DNA of 64,000 nucleotides. Source: Pseudomonadota bacterium. Lineage in GTDB: Bacteria; Pseudomonadota; Gammaproteobacteria; Steroidobacterales; Steroidobacteraceae. Below the pieces are notes generated by a model. The model searched no databases, was not told the DNA's origin, and saw nothing but the letters and a program-made list of their open reading frames with translations. Position numbers and translations under genes: made by a program. This document shows positions 51,835-63,906 of this stretch, piece by piece (position 1 is the first letter of the stretch; each line of letters begins with the position of its first letter). The stretch spans positions 124,001 through 188,000 of the forward strand of contig CAUJHJ010000057.1 of assembly GCA_963204835.1 (NCBI GenBank), read 5' to 3'.

Positions 51835-53331
51835 GTGGCAAACGACGACAATTCCGGCGACGAGAACCGCTTGATCGCGGAGCGGCGGGCGAAGCTCGCG
51901 GCGCTGCGCGGCGGCGCGCCCGCCTACCCGAACGATTTCCGCCGCGATGCGCTCGCCGCGCAGCTCGAGGCGAGCTGGGGCGACAAGAGCGCCGAGTGGC
52001 TCGAGGCGAACCCGGTGAACGTGCGCGTCGGCGGGCGCCTCATGGCCAAGCGCGTCATGGGCAAGGCGAGCTTCGCCAAGCTCGCGGACAGAAGCGGTCG
52101 CATCCAGGTGTTCCTGCAGCAGGCGACGCTCGGCGATGCATACGAGGCCTGGAAGGGCTGGGACGTCGGCGACATCCTCGGCGCCGAGGGGCCGCTCTTT
52201 CGCACGAAGACCGGCGAGCTGTCGGTGCGGGCGACGAGCCTGCGCCTGCTCGCGAAGTCGCTGCGGCCGCTGCCCGACAAGTGGCATGGCCTCGCCGACA
52301 CCGAGACGCGCTACCGGCAGCGCTACGTCGACCTCATCGTCAACGACCAGAGCCGCGCGGTGTTCGCCAAGCGCGTCGCGATCATCCGCTACCTGCGTGC
52401 CTTCCTCGACGCGCAGGACTTCATGGAAGTCGAAACGCCGATGATGCAGCCGATCCCCGGCGGCGCCGCGGCGCGGCCCTTCGTCACGCACCACAATGCG
52501 CTCGACCTCGACATGTACCTGCGCATCGCGCCCGAGCTCTACCTCAAGCGGCTCGTGGTCGGCGGCTTCGAGCGCGTCTACGAGGTGAACCGCAACTTCC
52601 GCAACGAGGGGCTGTCGACGCAGCACAACCCCGAGTTCACGATGCTCGAGCTCTACTGGGCCTACGCGGACTACCGCGACCTGATGGACCTCGTCGAGCG
52701 CGTGATGCGCGGCGTCGCCGATACGGTGGCCGGTGGCCGCAAGTTCGATTACCAGGGCAGGGCGTACGACCTCGACGCGCCGTTCCGCCGCGTCACGGTG
52801 GAAGAGGCGATCCTCGAGCACAATCCCGGCATCGACCCGCTGTCCCTGCGCGACGTGAGCTACCTGCGGCGCTGGTGCGAGCGCCTCGGTGTGCCGGTCG
52901 GCAAGCACGACGGCGCGGGCAAGCTGCAGATCGAGATCTTCGAGAAGACCGCGGAGCACACCTGCCTCGATCCGACCTTCGTGTACGCCTATCCCGCCGA
53001 AGTATCGCCATTGTCGCGCGCCAACGATGCCGATCCGTTCATCACCGATCGCTTCGAGTTCTTCGTCGCAGGCCGCGAACTCGCCAACGGCTTTTCCGAG
53101 CTGAACGATCCGGAGGACCAGGCGGCGCGTTTCCGTGCGCAGGTGGCGCGCAAGGAGGCGGGCGACGAGGAGGCGATGTTCTACGACGCCGACTATGTCC
53201 GCGCGCTCGAGTACGCGATGCCGCCGACCGCCGGCCTCGGCATCGGCATCGACCGGCTCGTCATGTTCTTCACGGACTCGCCGTCGATCCGCGACGTGCT
53301 GCTGTTTCCGCACCTGCGCCCGGAGGCCTGA
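51835..53331 (+). CDS. lysS: Lysyl-tRNA synthetase, class II
   Basis: Charges tRNA-Lys. The 498-residue enzyme has an N-terminal OB-fold anticodon-binding domain (about 55-150, [21 protein letters not shown]) and a class II catalytic domain with motif 1 ([18 protein letters not shown]), motif 2 ([27 protein letters not shown]; key arginine present) and motif 3 ([13 protein letters not shown]). The start is GTG four bases after prfB. It is a neighbour of prfB in E. coli and Xanthomonas as well. Confidence 0.98.
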   Translation: MANDDNSGDENRLIAERRAKLAALRGGAPAYPNDFRRDALAAQLEASWGDKSAEWLEANPVNVRVGGRLMAKRVMGKASFAKLADRSGRIQVFLQQATLGDAYEAWKGWDVGDILGAEGPLFRTKTGELSVRATSLRLLAKSLRPLPDKWHGLADTETRYRQRYVDLIVNDQSRAVFAKRVAIIRYLRAFLDAQDFMEVETPMMQPIPGGAAARPFVTHHNALDLDMYLRIAPELYLKRLVVGGFERVYEVNRNFRNEGLSTQHNPEFTMLELYWAYADYRDLMDLVERVMRGVADTVAGGRKFDYQGRAYDLDAPFRRVTVEEAILEHNPGIDPLSLRDVSYLRRWCERLGVPVGKHDGAGKLQIEIFEKTAEHTCLDPTFVYAYPAEVSPLSRANDADPFITDRFEFFVAGRELANGFSELNDPEDQAARFRAQVARKEAGDEEAMFYDADYVRALEYAMPPTAGLGIGIDRLVMFFTDSPSIRDVLLFPHLRPEA

Positions 53332-54162
53332 GGCGGGCCATGGCGGCCCGGCCCGCGAACGCCGCGCCGATCGGCGTGTTCGACTCGGGCGTCGGCGGGC
53401 TCACCGTGCTGCGGGCCCTGCGCACTGCGTTGCCGCAGGAGGATTTCCTCTATCTCGGCGACACCGCCCGCCTGCCGTACGGCACGAAGGGCGCCGGCAC
53501 GGTCGTTCGTTACGCGCTGCAGGCTTCGCAACTGCTGGTCGACCGCGGCATCAAGTGCCTCGTGGTCGCCTGCAACACCGCCTCGGCCGTCGCACTGCCG
53601 GCAATGCGCACGGCCTTCGCGGGCCTGCCGGTGATCGGCGTGATCGAGCCGGGCGCGGCCGCGGCCTGCGCGGCCACGCGCAACGGCCACATCGCGGTGA
53701 TCGCGACCGACGGCACGGTGCGCGGCGGCGCGTATCCGGCGGCGATCCATGCCCTGCGTCCCGACGCGCGCGTGAGCGCCGCCGCTTGCCAGGTATTCGT
53801 GGCGCTCGCGGAGGAAGGCTGGACCGATGGAGCCGTCGCGAAGTCGGCGGCGCAGCGCTACCTCGGCGAGTTGTTCGGCGCGGCCGCGGACGACAGTCCC
53901 GACACCCTCGTGCTCGGCTGCACGCACTTCCCGATGCTGATCGGGCCGATCCGGGCGGTCGTCGGAGGAAAAGTCGCCATCGTGGACTCCGCGGCGACGG
54001 TCGCGCAGGCGACGGACCGGCTGCTGCAGGACCACGACTTGCGGGGCAACGGCAACGGCCGGTTGACCCTGCTCGCCACCGACGCCCCCGAGCGCTTCGC
54101 GCGCGTCGGCAGCGCCTTCCTCGGCGATGCGATCGGCGCGGGACAGATCGAGCTCGTCGATC

Positions 54163-55224
<1,062 letters not shown>

Positions 55225-55238
55225 TCCAGGGAGTCCTC

Positions 55239-55631
55239 ATGCGCCAACGGCCGCTGTCGCCGCACGCAACCGTGTACCGCTTCCAGTACACGATGATCGG
55301 TTCTTTCGCCCACCGCGTGAGCGGGCTCGCTCTGTCCGCGGGCCTGCTGGTGTTCGTCGCGTGGCTGGCCGCAGCCGCGGGCGGCTGGGGCAGCTATGCG
55401 GCCGCGGTCGCGCTGCTGTCTGGCCCGTTCGCGAAAGGCGTGCTCGCGCTGTGGCTGCTCGCGTTCTGTTACCACTTCTTCAACGGCATCCGCCACCTCG
55501 CCTGGGACCTCGTCTTCGGCCTCGAGAAACGCGAGGCACGGCGCAGCTACCGCATGGCGATCATCGCGACGCTCGCGCTGTTCGCCGCGCTCGCCTGGCT
55601 GCTGTTCGCGCGCGGCGGGGCCACGCCATGA
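55239..55631 (+). CDS. sdhC: Succinate dehydrogenase cytochrome b556 subunit
   Basis: Membrane anchor that holds heme b and the ubiquinone site of complex II. The 130-residue protein has three membrane helices; quinone-site S22 and R26 lie in GSFAHRVSG, and the heme ligand H79 in [10 protein letters not shown] aligns with E. coli H84. The start at 55239 follows AGGGAG by six bases. Begins the sdhC-D-A-B-E order typical of gammaproteobacteria, with ATGA coupling to sdhD. Confidence 0.96.
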   Translation: MRQRPLSPHATVYRFQYTMIGSFAHRVSGLALSAGLLVFVAWLAAAAGGWGSYAAAVALLSGPFAKGVLALWLLAFCYHFFNGIRHLAWDLVFGLEKREARRSYRMAIIATLALFAALAWLLFARGGATP

Positions 55632-56014
55632 GCCTGCGTACCCCGCTCGGCCGGGTGCTCGGCGCCGGATCGGCGCACGAGGGTGCGCACCACTGGACCG
55701 CGCAGCGCGCGACCGCCGTGGCGCTCACGCTGCTCACGATCTGGTTCGTCGTCTCGATCGTGCGCCTGCCGCTCGCCGATCATGCGAGCGTCACGGCCTG
55801 GATCGCCCACGGCGCCAATCCCGTGTTGCTGGCGCTTCTCGCGATCGTTGCCAGCTGGCATTCGCAGCTCGGCGTGCAGGTCGTCATCGAGGACTACGTG
55901 CACGGCAGGCACGCGAAGATCGCGCTGCTGCTCGCCAGCACTTTTGCCCACGTGCTCATCGCCGCCGTCGCGGTGCTCGCGCTGCTGCGGATTGCCTTGC
56001 GGAGTTTCGGATGA
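55628..56014 (+). CDS. sdhD: Succinate dehydrogenase hydrophobic anchor subunit
   Basis: Second heme-binding membrane anchor of complex II. The 128 residues have three hydrophobic helices (starting [16 protein letters not shown]), [10 protein letters not shown] on the matrix-facing N-terminus, and a His-rich [16 protein letters not shown] loop where the heme ligand and ubiquinone-site Tyr would lie. Coupled at both ends (ATGA to sdhC and sdhA). Confidence 0.94.
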   Translation: MSLRTPLGRVLGAGSAHEGAHHWTAQRATAVALTLLTIWFVVSIVRLPLADHASVTAWIAHGANPVLLALLAIVASWHSQLGVQVVIEDYVHGRHAKIALLLASTFAHVLIAAVAVLALLRIALRSFG

Positions 56015-57795
56015 GCGACTACGCCTTCATCGACCACACCTATGACGTCGTCGTCGTCGGCGCCGGAGGCGCAGGCCTGCGCGCCACGCTCGGGCTCGCC
56101 GAGGCGGGCCTCAGCACCGCGTGCATCACCAAAGTCTTCCCGACGCGCAGCCATACCGTCGCCGCGCAGGGCGGCATCAGCGCCGCGCTCGGCAACATGG
56201 GCGAGGACGACTGGCGCTTCCATTTCTACGACACGATCAAGGGATCCGACTGGCTCGGCGACCAGGATGCGATCGAGTTCATGTGCAAGGAGGCGCCCGC
56301 CGCGGTGATCGAGCTCGAGCACTACGGCGTGCCGTTCTCGCGCACCGAAGACGGCCGCATCTACCAGCGGCCCTTTGGCGGCATGACGACCCATTACGGC
56401 AAGGGCATCGCGCAGCGCACGGCCGCCGCCGCCGACCGCACCGGCCACGCGATGCTGCACGCGCTCTACCAGCAGTCGATCCGCCGGAATGCCGAGTTCC
56501 ACATCGAGTATTTCGCGGTCGACCTGATCATGGAAAACGGCGAGTGCCGCGGCGTCGTCGCGATCGACCTCGCGACCGGCCGCCTGCACCGGTACCGCGC
56601 CCACGCGGTGATCCTCGCGACCGGCGGCTATGGCCGCGCCTACTTCACCTGCACGTCGGCGCATACCTGCACGGGCGACGGCGGCGGGATGGCGCTGCGC
56701 GCCGGCCTGCCGCTGCAGGACATGGAGTTCGTGCAGTTCCACCCGACCGGCATCTATGGCGCGGGCTGCCTCATCACCGAGGGCTCGCGCGGCGAGGGCG
56801 GCTACCTCACCAACTCGAAGGGCGAGCGCTTCATGGAGCGCTACGCGCCGAACGCCAAGGACCTCGCTTCGCGCGATGTCGTCAGCCGCTCGATGACCAT
56901 CGAAGTGCGCGAGGGACGCGGCGTCGGCGAGCACCGCGACCACATCCACCTGCATCTCGAGCACCTCGGACCCGAGGTGATCCACGAGCGCCTGCCGGGC
57001 ATTGCCGACACGGCGCGCATCTTCGCGGGCGTCGATGTCACGAAGGAGCCGATCCCGGTGCAGCCGACCGTGCACTACAACATGGGCGGCATCCCCTGCA
57101 ATTACCACGGCGAAGTGGTCACGGTGAAGGACGGCAACCCGGACAGCATCGTGCCGGGGCTGTTCGCCGCCGGCGAGGCCGCCTGCGTCTCCGTGCACGG
57201 CGCCAACCGGCTCGGCTCGAACTCGCTGCTCGACATCGTGATCTTCGGCCGCGAGGCGGCCCGCCACATCGCGTCGCTGGTGAAGCCGGGCGAGCGCCAC
57301 CGGCCACTCGCGAAGGATGCGGGTGATTTCGCGGTGGCGCGCGTCGACAGGCTGCGCAACGCGCAGGGCTCGCGCCCGACCGCCGAGATCCGCCTCGAAA
57401 TGCAGCGGATCATGCAGGCCGACGCCTCGGTGTTCCGCACCGGCGAGTCGTTGCGCGACGGCTGCCAGAAACTCGCCAGGACCTTCGCGTCCTTCGCCGA
57501 CGTGCGCGTCGCCGACCGCTCGCTCGTCTGGAACACCGACCTCGTCGAGACGCTCGAGCTCGAGAACCTGCTCGGCCAGGCCGTCGCGACGATCAACGCG
57601 GCGGAGAACCGCAAGGAAAGCCGCGGCGCGCATGCGCGCGAGGACTTCCCGGACCGCAACGACAGCGAATGGATGAAGCACACGCTGATCCGGGTGGATG
57701 CGGCGGGGCGGCCGACGATCGATTACCGCAAGGTGCACCTCGAAACGCTGACCGGCGACGTCGAGACCGTGCCGCCGAAGGCGAGGGTTTACTGA
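56011..57795 (+). CDS. sdhA: Succinate dehydrogenase flavoprotein subunit
   Basis: Catalytic subunit oxidising succinate to fumarate at covalently bound FAD. The 594-residue protein has the dinucleotide motif [10 protein letters not shown] (13-22), the FAD-histidine H48 in [10 protein letters not shown], substrate-binding segments [14 protein letters not shown] and HPTGIYGAG, and the catalytic Arg region RGEGG. The SdhE- and SDHAF4-type assembly factors flank its operon. Overlaps sdhB by one base (TGATG). Confidence 0.98.
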   Translation: MSDYAFIDHTYDVVVVGAGGAGLRATLGLAEAGLSTACITKVFPTRSHTVAAQGGISAALGNMGEDDWRFHFYDTIKGSDWLGDQDAIEFMCKEAPAAVIELEHYGVPFSRTEDGRIYQRPFGGMTTHYGKGIAQRTAAAADRTGHAMLHALYQQSIRRNAEFHIEYFAVDLIMENGECRGVVAIDLATGRLHRYRAHAVILATGGYGRAYFTCTSAHTCTGDGGGMALRAGLPLQDMEFVQFHPTGIYGAGCLITEGSRGEGGYLTNSKGERFMERYAPNAKDLASRDVVSRSMTIEVREGRGVGEHRDHIHLHLEHLGPEVIHERLPGIADTARIFAGVDVTKEPIPVQPTVHYNMGGIPCNYHGEVVTVKDGNPDSIVPGLFAAGEAACVSVHGANRLGSNSLLDIVIFGREAARHIASLVKPGERHRPLAKDAGDFAVARVDRLRNAQGSRPTAEIRLEMQRIMQADASVFRTGESLRDGCQKLARTFASFADVRVADRSLVWNTDLVETLELENLLGQAVATINAAENRKESRGAHAREDFPDRNDSEWMKHTLIRVDAAGRPTIDYRKVHLETLTGDVETVPPKARVY

Positions 57796-58580
57796 TGTCG
57801 ACGTTCCGCCTCCCGCCCAATTCCCGCGTCCGGCGCGACGGCAAAATGTTCCGCGCCCCGGAGGGGGCGAAGCAGCCGCGCACCTTCCGCATCTACCGCT
57901 TCGACCCGGATTCGGGCGAGAACCCGCGGCTCGACAGCTACGAGGTCGACATGGCCGCCTGCGGGCCAATGGTTCTCGACGCCCTCATCAAGATCAAGAA
58001 CGAGGTCGACAGCACGCTCACCTTCCGCCGCTCCTGCCGCGAGGGCATCTGCGGCAGCTGCGCGATGAACATCGACGGCCTGAACACGCTCGCCTGCACC
58101 AAGGCCTGCGGTGACATCAAGGGCGACGTCACCATCTATCCGTTGCCGCACATGCCGGTGGTGAAGGACCTCGTCCCGGACCTCACGCAGTTCTATGCGC
58201 AGTACGCCGCGGTGAAGCCCTGGCTGCAGTCGCGCACGCCCGCGCCGCCCGACCGTGAGCGGCTGCAGAGCAAGGCCGAGCAGGAAAAGATCGACCGCCC
58301 CTCTGCCTGCATCCTGTGCGCCTGCTGTTCCACCGCCTGCCCGAGCTACTGGTGGAATTCGGACCGCTACCTCGGCCCCGCCGCGCTGCTCGCGGCCTAC
58401 CGGTGGATCATCGACAGCCGCGACGAGGCGACGGGCGAGCGCCTCGACGAGTTGGAAGATCCCTTCAAGCTCTATCGCTGCCATACGATCATGAACTGCA
58501 CCGAGGCCTGCCCGAAGGACCTCAATCCGGCCAAGGCGATCGCCGAGATCAAGAAGCTCATCGTCGAGCGCCAGCACTGA
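57795..58580 (+). CDS. sdhB: Succinate dehydrogenase iron-sulfur subunit
   Basis: Carries electrons from FAD to quinone through three clusters. In the 261-residue protein C81, C86, C89 and C101 (CREGICGSC and LACTKAC) bind [2Fe-2S]; C172, C175 and C178 with a later Cys in TEACPK bind [4Fe-4S]; C182 with two cysteines in [11 protein letters not shown] bind [3Fe-4S]. Spacing matches E. coli SdhB exactly, apart from an extra Cys177. The start overlaps the sdhA stop. Confidence 0.97.
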   Translation: MSTFRLPPNSRVRRDGKMFRAPEGAKQPRTFRIYRFDPDSGENPRLDSYEVDMAACGPMVLDALIKIKNEVDSTLTFRRSCREGICGSCAMNIDGLNTLACTKACGDIKGDVTIYPLPHMPVVKDLVPDLTQFYAQYAAVKPWLQSRTPAPPDRERLQSKAEQEKIDRPSACILCACCSTACPSYWWNSDRYLGPAALLAAYRWIIDSRDEATGERLDELEDPFKLYRCHTIMNCTEACPKDLNPAKAIAEIKKLIVERQH

Positions 58581-58581
58581 C

Positions 58582-58830
58582 GTGGACGGGGCGGGCGATG
58601 CGGCACGCCTGCGCTGGCACTGCCGGCGCGGCATGAAGGAACTCGACCTGCTGCTCGAGCGTTACCTGGCCGGCGTTTTCCCGGGCGCGTCCAGCGACGA
58701 ACAGGCGGCCTTTGCACGCTTTCTCGAGTTGCCGGACCCGCAGCTCGCGGCGTATCTGCTGGGCGGTGCCGTACCCGAAGATCCCGCATTCGCGTCGCTC
58801 CTGCGCGAGCTCAGGCGCCCGCCGCGCTGA
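58582..58830 (+). CDS. sdhE: FAD assembly factor SdhE
   Basis: Small protein that promotes FAD attachment to SdhA (homologue of human SDHAF2, formerly CptB). The 82 residues contain the conserved RRGMKELDLLLERYL, where RGxxE contacts the flavoprotein; length is normal. The start is a GTG right after the sdhB stop; an ATG inside RRGMKELD would cut off the conserved Arg-Gly. It is in the same operon as sdhA. Confidence 0.93.
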   Translation: MDGAGDAARLRWHCRRGMKELDLLLERYLAGVFPGASSDEQAAFARFLELPDPQLAAYLLGGAVPEDPAFASLLRELRRPPR

Positions 58831-59293
58831 CGCGCCATCCGCGCGCCGACGCGGGCCACCACCTCCCGTCCTGCTGCGGCCCTGCCGCAGCCTGCTTGTC
58901 GCGGTTTGCGCATGGCTGCTGCTCGCAAGCGGCGGCCTGCTCGCATCGCGCGGACTGCCCCTGCCGTTGCGCTGCCTGTTGCTGCTCGCCCTCTGGTCGG
59001 TCGCGCTGCCGGCCGTGCGCCGCGACCTCGCGCTGCGCGCGTCGGTTTCCTTGCGCCGGATCCAGCCCGGGCGCGGGCGCGACTGGCTTGTGGCGTGCAG
59101 AAGACAGCCGGGGACCGCGCGGGCGACGCCCAGCCCGCATTGCGCGACCTTCGGCGCGCTCGTGCTCCTGCGGTTCGACACCCAGGCCGGGCCGCGACGG
59201 GCCTGCGTGCTCGACCGGGCCCTCGCGCTGCGCCTCAGGATCGCCGGTCACGCGCCGCGCCGGCCGGCGGGAGTCCGTGCGCCGAACTGTTAG
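58766..59293 (+). CDS. Probable YgfX (CptA)-like inner-membrane protein, start uncertain
   Basis: In this frame there are two hydrophobic helices (LLVAVCAWLLLASGGLLASR and LRCLLLLALWSVALPAVRR) followed by a soluble stretch with LVLLRFDTQAGPRR, matching the layout of E. coli YgfX, which is encoded next to sdhE. The first good frame residue is uncertain: the GTG at 58766 lies inside sdhE and the true start may be nearer 58830, perhaps a rare codon. The 5' part shows no obvious ribosome site. The stop is 97 bases before the rpoE promoter. Function in E. coli is disputed (inhibitor of FtsZ/MreB in some reports). Treat as tentative. Confidence 0.45.
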   Translation: MPYPKIPHSRRSCASSGARRADAPSARRRGPPPPVLLRPCRSLLVAVCAWLLLASGGLLASRGLPLPLRCLLLLALWSVALPAVRRDLALRASVSLRRIQPGRGRDWLVACRRQPGTARATPSPHCATFGALVLLRFDTQAGPRRACVLDRALALRLRIAGHAPRRPAGVRAPNC

Positions 59294-59349
59294 AATCGGT
59301 CCCGTTCGTGACAGGCATCGCAGCTCATGCACCGTCCGCCGGCGGGGCA

Positions 59350-59376
59350 GAACTTTTCGCAGTGTCAGGGGTCTAT
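59350..59376 (+). promoter_or_regulatory. Sigma-E-type promoter of rpoE
   Basis: GAACTT (59350-59355), a 16-bp spacer and TCTAT (59372-59376) fit the ECF sigma-E/AlgU consensus (GAACTT and TCTGA-like). Transcription would begin near 59383, before the GTG at 59414. The gene it controls encodes the cognate sigma factor, so autoregulation is likely. It also argues against starts at 59375 or 59327, which lie upstream of the inferred start point. Confidence 0.65.
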
Positions 59377-59413
59377 GTGGTCGCGGTGCCACAGCCCGGA
59401 TGGTCAGCAGACA

Positions 59414-60031
59414 GTGACAGGCCCTGGTGCCGACGAGAGCGATCTCTCCCTTGTCAGGCGCGTGCAGCGCGGTGACAAGGTTGCGTTCGACCTGCTGGTG
59501 CTCAAGTACCAGCACAAAGTCGTCAAGCTGGTAATGCGTTACGTTCGTAGTCCCGCTGAAGCCGAGGACATTGCCCAGGAGGCCTTCATCAAGGCCTATC
59601 GCGCGCTGCCGCAGTTTCGCGGCGACAGCGCTTTCTACACCTGGCTGTACCGCATCTCGATCAACACGGCCAAGAATGCCATCGCCGCGCGCGAGCGCAG
59701 CCCGGTCGAGTACGACCTCGACCTGCAGGACAACGAGTCCTCCTGGGAAGCCCAGTCGAGGCTGCGCGACCCGGATACGCCGGAGGGCCTGGTGCTCACC
59801 GAGGAAATCCGCCAGACGGTGAACTCCGCGATCGATCAGTTGCCTGAAGACTTGCGTACCGCGATCGTGCTGCGCGAACTCGAGGGGCTGTCGTACGAGG
59901 AGATTGCGGCGGCGATGGAGTGCCCAGTGGGGACGGTGCGGTCGAGGATATTCCGGGCTCGCGAGGCGATCGATCGGCGCCTGCGTGAGGTGTTCGAAGG
60001 CGGGCTCGGTCGGGCGGAGGAGATCGGATGA
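59414..60031 (+). CDS. rpoE: RNA polymerase sigma-E factor (RpoE/AlgU)
   Basis: ECF sigma factor for envelope stress. The 205-residue protein has region 2 (LVRRVQRGDKVAFDLLVLKY to FYTWLYRISINTAKNAI, about 12-95) and region 4 (LPEDLRTAIVLRELEGLSYEEIAA, about 137-190), nearly matching P. aeruginosa AlgU (RVQRGDKRAFDLLVLKYQHK). Start chosen as GTG, behind a sigma-E promoter. Followed by rseA and rseB with overlapping stops; the order is rpoE-rseA-rseB. Confidence 0.96.
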   Translation: MTGPGADESDLSLVRRVQRGDKVAFDLLVLKYQHKVVKLVMRYVRSPAEAEDIAQEAFIKAYRALPQFRGDSAFYTWLYRISINTAKNAIAARERSPVEYDLDLQDNESSWEAQSRLRDPDTPEGLVLTEEIRQTVNSAIDQLPEDLRTAIVLRELEGLSYEEIAAAMECPVGTVRSRIFRAREAIDRRLREVFEGGLGRAEEIG

Positions 60032-60711
60032 ACGAGGAACAACGTGCAAGCCAGCTGTCGGCGATGTTCGACGGCGAGCTGGCGGCCGGCGAATGCGAGC
60101 TGGTCGCGCGGCGCCTGACGCGGGATGCCGACCTGCGCGCCGAGTGGGCGCGCTACGCAGTGATCGGCGCGGCGCTGCGCCGCGAGCCGGGCGTGCGGCT
60201 CGACTTGCAGGTGGCGGGGCGCGTGCGCCGCGCGGTATCGACCGAGGCGAGCTACCAGGAGGCCGACGATGCCGCCGCGGCGCGGCCGGCCGCGCGGCAG
60301 GCGCGCCGCTGGCTGCGGCCGGCCGCGGGTTTCGCGGCGGCGGCGGTCGTGGCCGGCGTGGCCGTGATCGGCCTGCGCGGGCGCGACGCGGCGCTGCCCG
60401 CCGCTGCGCCGCTGCCGGTCGTTGCAAGCACCGCAGCGCCCGCGGCCACGGCGGCGCAGGCCACGGTGGTGCTGGGCCCGTCCGCTGCGCTCGAGCCGGA
60501 GAGCTACGTCGTGCCCGTCGCGAACGAGCCCGTGAATTTCGTGCCACCCGCCCAGCTTGCCAATTATGTCGTGGCGCACAGCGAGGTATCGATGCCGCTG
60601 TCGCGGCGCAACCTGCTGTCGGCGCTCGTCGCGACCGAGCAGGATGACGGGGCGCCGGCGGTGGATGCGGCGCGGGCCACCGATGCGGTATCGGCCACCG
60701 ATGAACGTTAG
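60028..60711 (+). CDS. rseA: Anti-sigma-E factor RseA/MucA
   Basis: Single-pass inner-membrane protein that sequesters sigma-E until cleaved by DegS then RseP. The 227-residue protein has the sigma-binding domain (about 1-75, RASQLSAMFDGELAAGECELV), a membrane helix at about 98-115 (GFAAAAVVAGVAVIGLR) and an Ala/Pro-rich periplasmic half (about 120-227). The GC-rich periplasmic region is little conserved. Overlaps rpoE by four bases and rseB by eleven. The cleaving RseP is encoded in this window at 23.8 kb. Confidence 0.9.
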   Translation: MNEEQRASQLSAMFDGELAAGECELVARRLTRDADLRAEWARYAVIGAALRREPGVRLDLQVAGRVRRAVSTEASYQEADDAAAARPAARQARRWLRPAAGFAAAAVVAGVAVIGLRGRDAALPAAAPLPVVASTAAPAATAAQATVVLGPSAALEPESYVVPVANEPVNFVPPAQLANYVVAHSEVSMPLSRRNLLSALVATEQDDGAPAVDAARATDAVSATDER

Positions 60712-61747
60712 CCTGAGGCAGCCGTGGCTGCTGCTCGCGCTGCTCGCATCGGGCGCGACCTTGACCGCCCGCGCTTCCGACGACGCCCGGGCCTGGCTCG
60801 GGCGCATGAACGAGGCGCTCACCACGCGCAACTACGACGGCGTGTTCTTCCATGTGCACGGCGGGCGCGTCGAGACCATGCGCATCATCCACCGGGTGCG
60901 GGACGGCAGCGTGATGGAGCGCCTCGTGTCGCTCGACGGATCGGGGCGCGAGTTCGTGCGCACCGGCACCGAACTCGTCTGCTACCTGCCGGACAAGCGC
61001 ACGGTGCTGGTCGAGCGCCGGCCCCAGGAAACGACGCTGCTCGGCAACCTGCCGCGCTTCGACCAGTCGACCCAGGGCTTCTACGACCTGAAGCACGTCG
61101 AGCGCGCGCGCCTGATGGGCCGCGATACGCGCGTCATCGCCGTGCTGCCGAAGGACGGCTTCCGCTACGGTTACCGGCTCTGGATCGACGAGGCGACCAC
61201 GATGCCGCTCAAGACCCAGCTGTGCGACGCGCGCGGCAATGTCATAGAGCAGATCCAGTTCGCCAATCTTTCCCTGCCGCGCGACATCGCCGACGCCGAG
61301 TTCCGGCCGCAGGTCGATACCGAGGGCTACAAGTGGCTGCGCCAGGATGCGCGCCAGGAGCGCGTGGCGGCGGGCGGCGCGTCGATCGTCTGGCGGGCGC
61401 TGCGCCTGCCGCCGGGCTTTCGCCTCACGCTGCGCGCTGCGCAGGCGATGCCGGGCTCCGAGGGACCGGTCGAGCACCTCGTGTTTTCCGATGGCCTCGC
61501 CTCGGTTTCGGTTTTCGTCGAGATGTCCCCTGACGGCAAGAGCCCGATGACCGGTCCCGCGCGCGTCGGCTCCTCGTCCGCGTTCTCGACGACGGTGAGC
61601 GGCCACCAAGTGACCGCGGTGGGCGAGGTGCCGCCGGAAACCGTCCGGTTCATCGCCAATTCCGTCGAGGCCGACCGTTCGGGGCGCACGGGAGGTCCCG
61701 CGGCGCCCCCGCCCGGGCTGTCCCTGGGCCCGCCACCCCGGCGCTGA
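60701..61747 (+). CDS. rseB: Periplasmic regulator RseB/MucB
   Basis: Binds the periplasmic side of RseA and protects it from DegS until lipopolysaccharide displaces it. The 348-residue protein has a signal peptide (about 1-25, ending ARAS), the LolA-like large domain (WLGRMNEALTTRNYDGVFF, RTGTELVCYLPDKRTV) and the small C-terminal domain (PVEHLVFSDGLASVSVFVE, VTAVGEVPPETVRFIANSV). Ends in a Pro-rich tail. No rseC, mucD or degP follows; a thioredoxin-fold gene is next. Confidence 0.92.
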   Translation: MNVSLRQPWLLLALLASGATLTARASDDARAWLGRMNEALTTRNYDGVFFHVHGGRVETMRIIHRVRDGSVMERLVSLDGSGREFVRTGTELVCYLPDKRTVLVERRPQETTLLGNLPRFDQSTQGFYDLKHVERARLMGRDTRVIAVLPKDGFRYGYRLWIDEATTMPLKTQLCDARGNVIEQIQFANLSLPRDIADAEFRPQVDTEGYKWLRQDARQERVAAGGASIVWRALRLPPGFRLTLRAAQAMPGSEGPVEHLVFSDGLASVSVFVEMSPDGKSPMTGPARVGSSSAFSTTVSGHQVTAVGEVPPETVRFIANSVEADRSGRTGGPAAPPPGLSLGPPPRR

Positions 61748-61760
61748 GCCACGTTTGCCG

Positions 61761-62039
61761 ATGGCGAGGCTCGAAATGCTGTCGCGCGAGGGCTGCGGCC
61801 TGTGCGACGAAATGCACGAGGCGCTCGAGGCGCTGCGCGGGCCGCTCGACCTGCCCGAACTCGTGATCGTCGACGTGGACTCGGACCCGCCGCTCGCCCG
61901 CCGGTACGGGCTGAAGATCCCGGTCCTGCGGCTGGATGGCGCGGTCGTCTGCTTCGGCAGGCTCGACGAAGCGGAACTGCGGCGGCATTTGCGGGCGGCG
62001 AGCAGCGAACGGCTGGCGGATCACAGCCAGAATACGTAG
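61761..62039 (+). CDS. Glutaredoxin-like DUF836 protein
   Basis: A 92-residue thioredoxin-fold protein. The active-site motif is CGLC (about 13-16, [11 protein letters not shown]), followed by the family strand-helix pattern and cis-Pro region GLKIPVLRL. It matches the DUF836/glutaredoxin family, small redox proteins often encoded near lepA. The start is ATG, 13 bases after rseB; a TTG two codons upstream is possible. Its redox partner is unknown. Confidence 0.8.
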   Translation: MARLEMLSREGCGLCDEMHEALEALRGPLDLPELVIVDVDSDPPLARRYGLKIPVLRLDGAVVCFGRLDEAELRRHLRAASSERLADHSQNT

Positions 62040-62094
62040 CCAGCGTTCCGGCAGCGGGCTGTCAGCTCGCCCCCCGGGTCCCCGCGCGGCCCGG

Positions 62095-62100
62095 TATAAT
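62095..62100 (+). promoter_or_regulatory. -10 element next to the lepA start
   Basis: A perfect TATAAT, with no good -35, lies ten bases before the ATG at 62111. Transcription would start about 62107, leaving a leader of about four bases. No Shine-Dalgarno site precedes the ATG, so a leaderless message is plausible. An ATG at 62099 overlaps the -10 itself and is unlikely to be used from this promoter. Confidence 0.45.
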
Positions 62101-62110
62101 GGCCCGCTTC

Positions 62111-63904
<1,794 letters not shown>

Positions 63905-63906
63905 CC

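Noticed and set aside
47665-53331. A DSF quorum-sensing (rpf) cluster
   Set aside because: Only the flanking genes (rpfE-like, recJ, prfB, lysS) are present; no rpfF, rpfC, rpfG or rpfB can be found in the window.
59327-59413. Upstream in-frame starts for rpoE at 59327 and 59375
   Set aside because: They lie before or within the inferred sigma-E promoter, and the family N-terminus aligns best from 59414.
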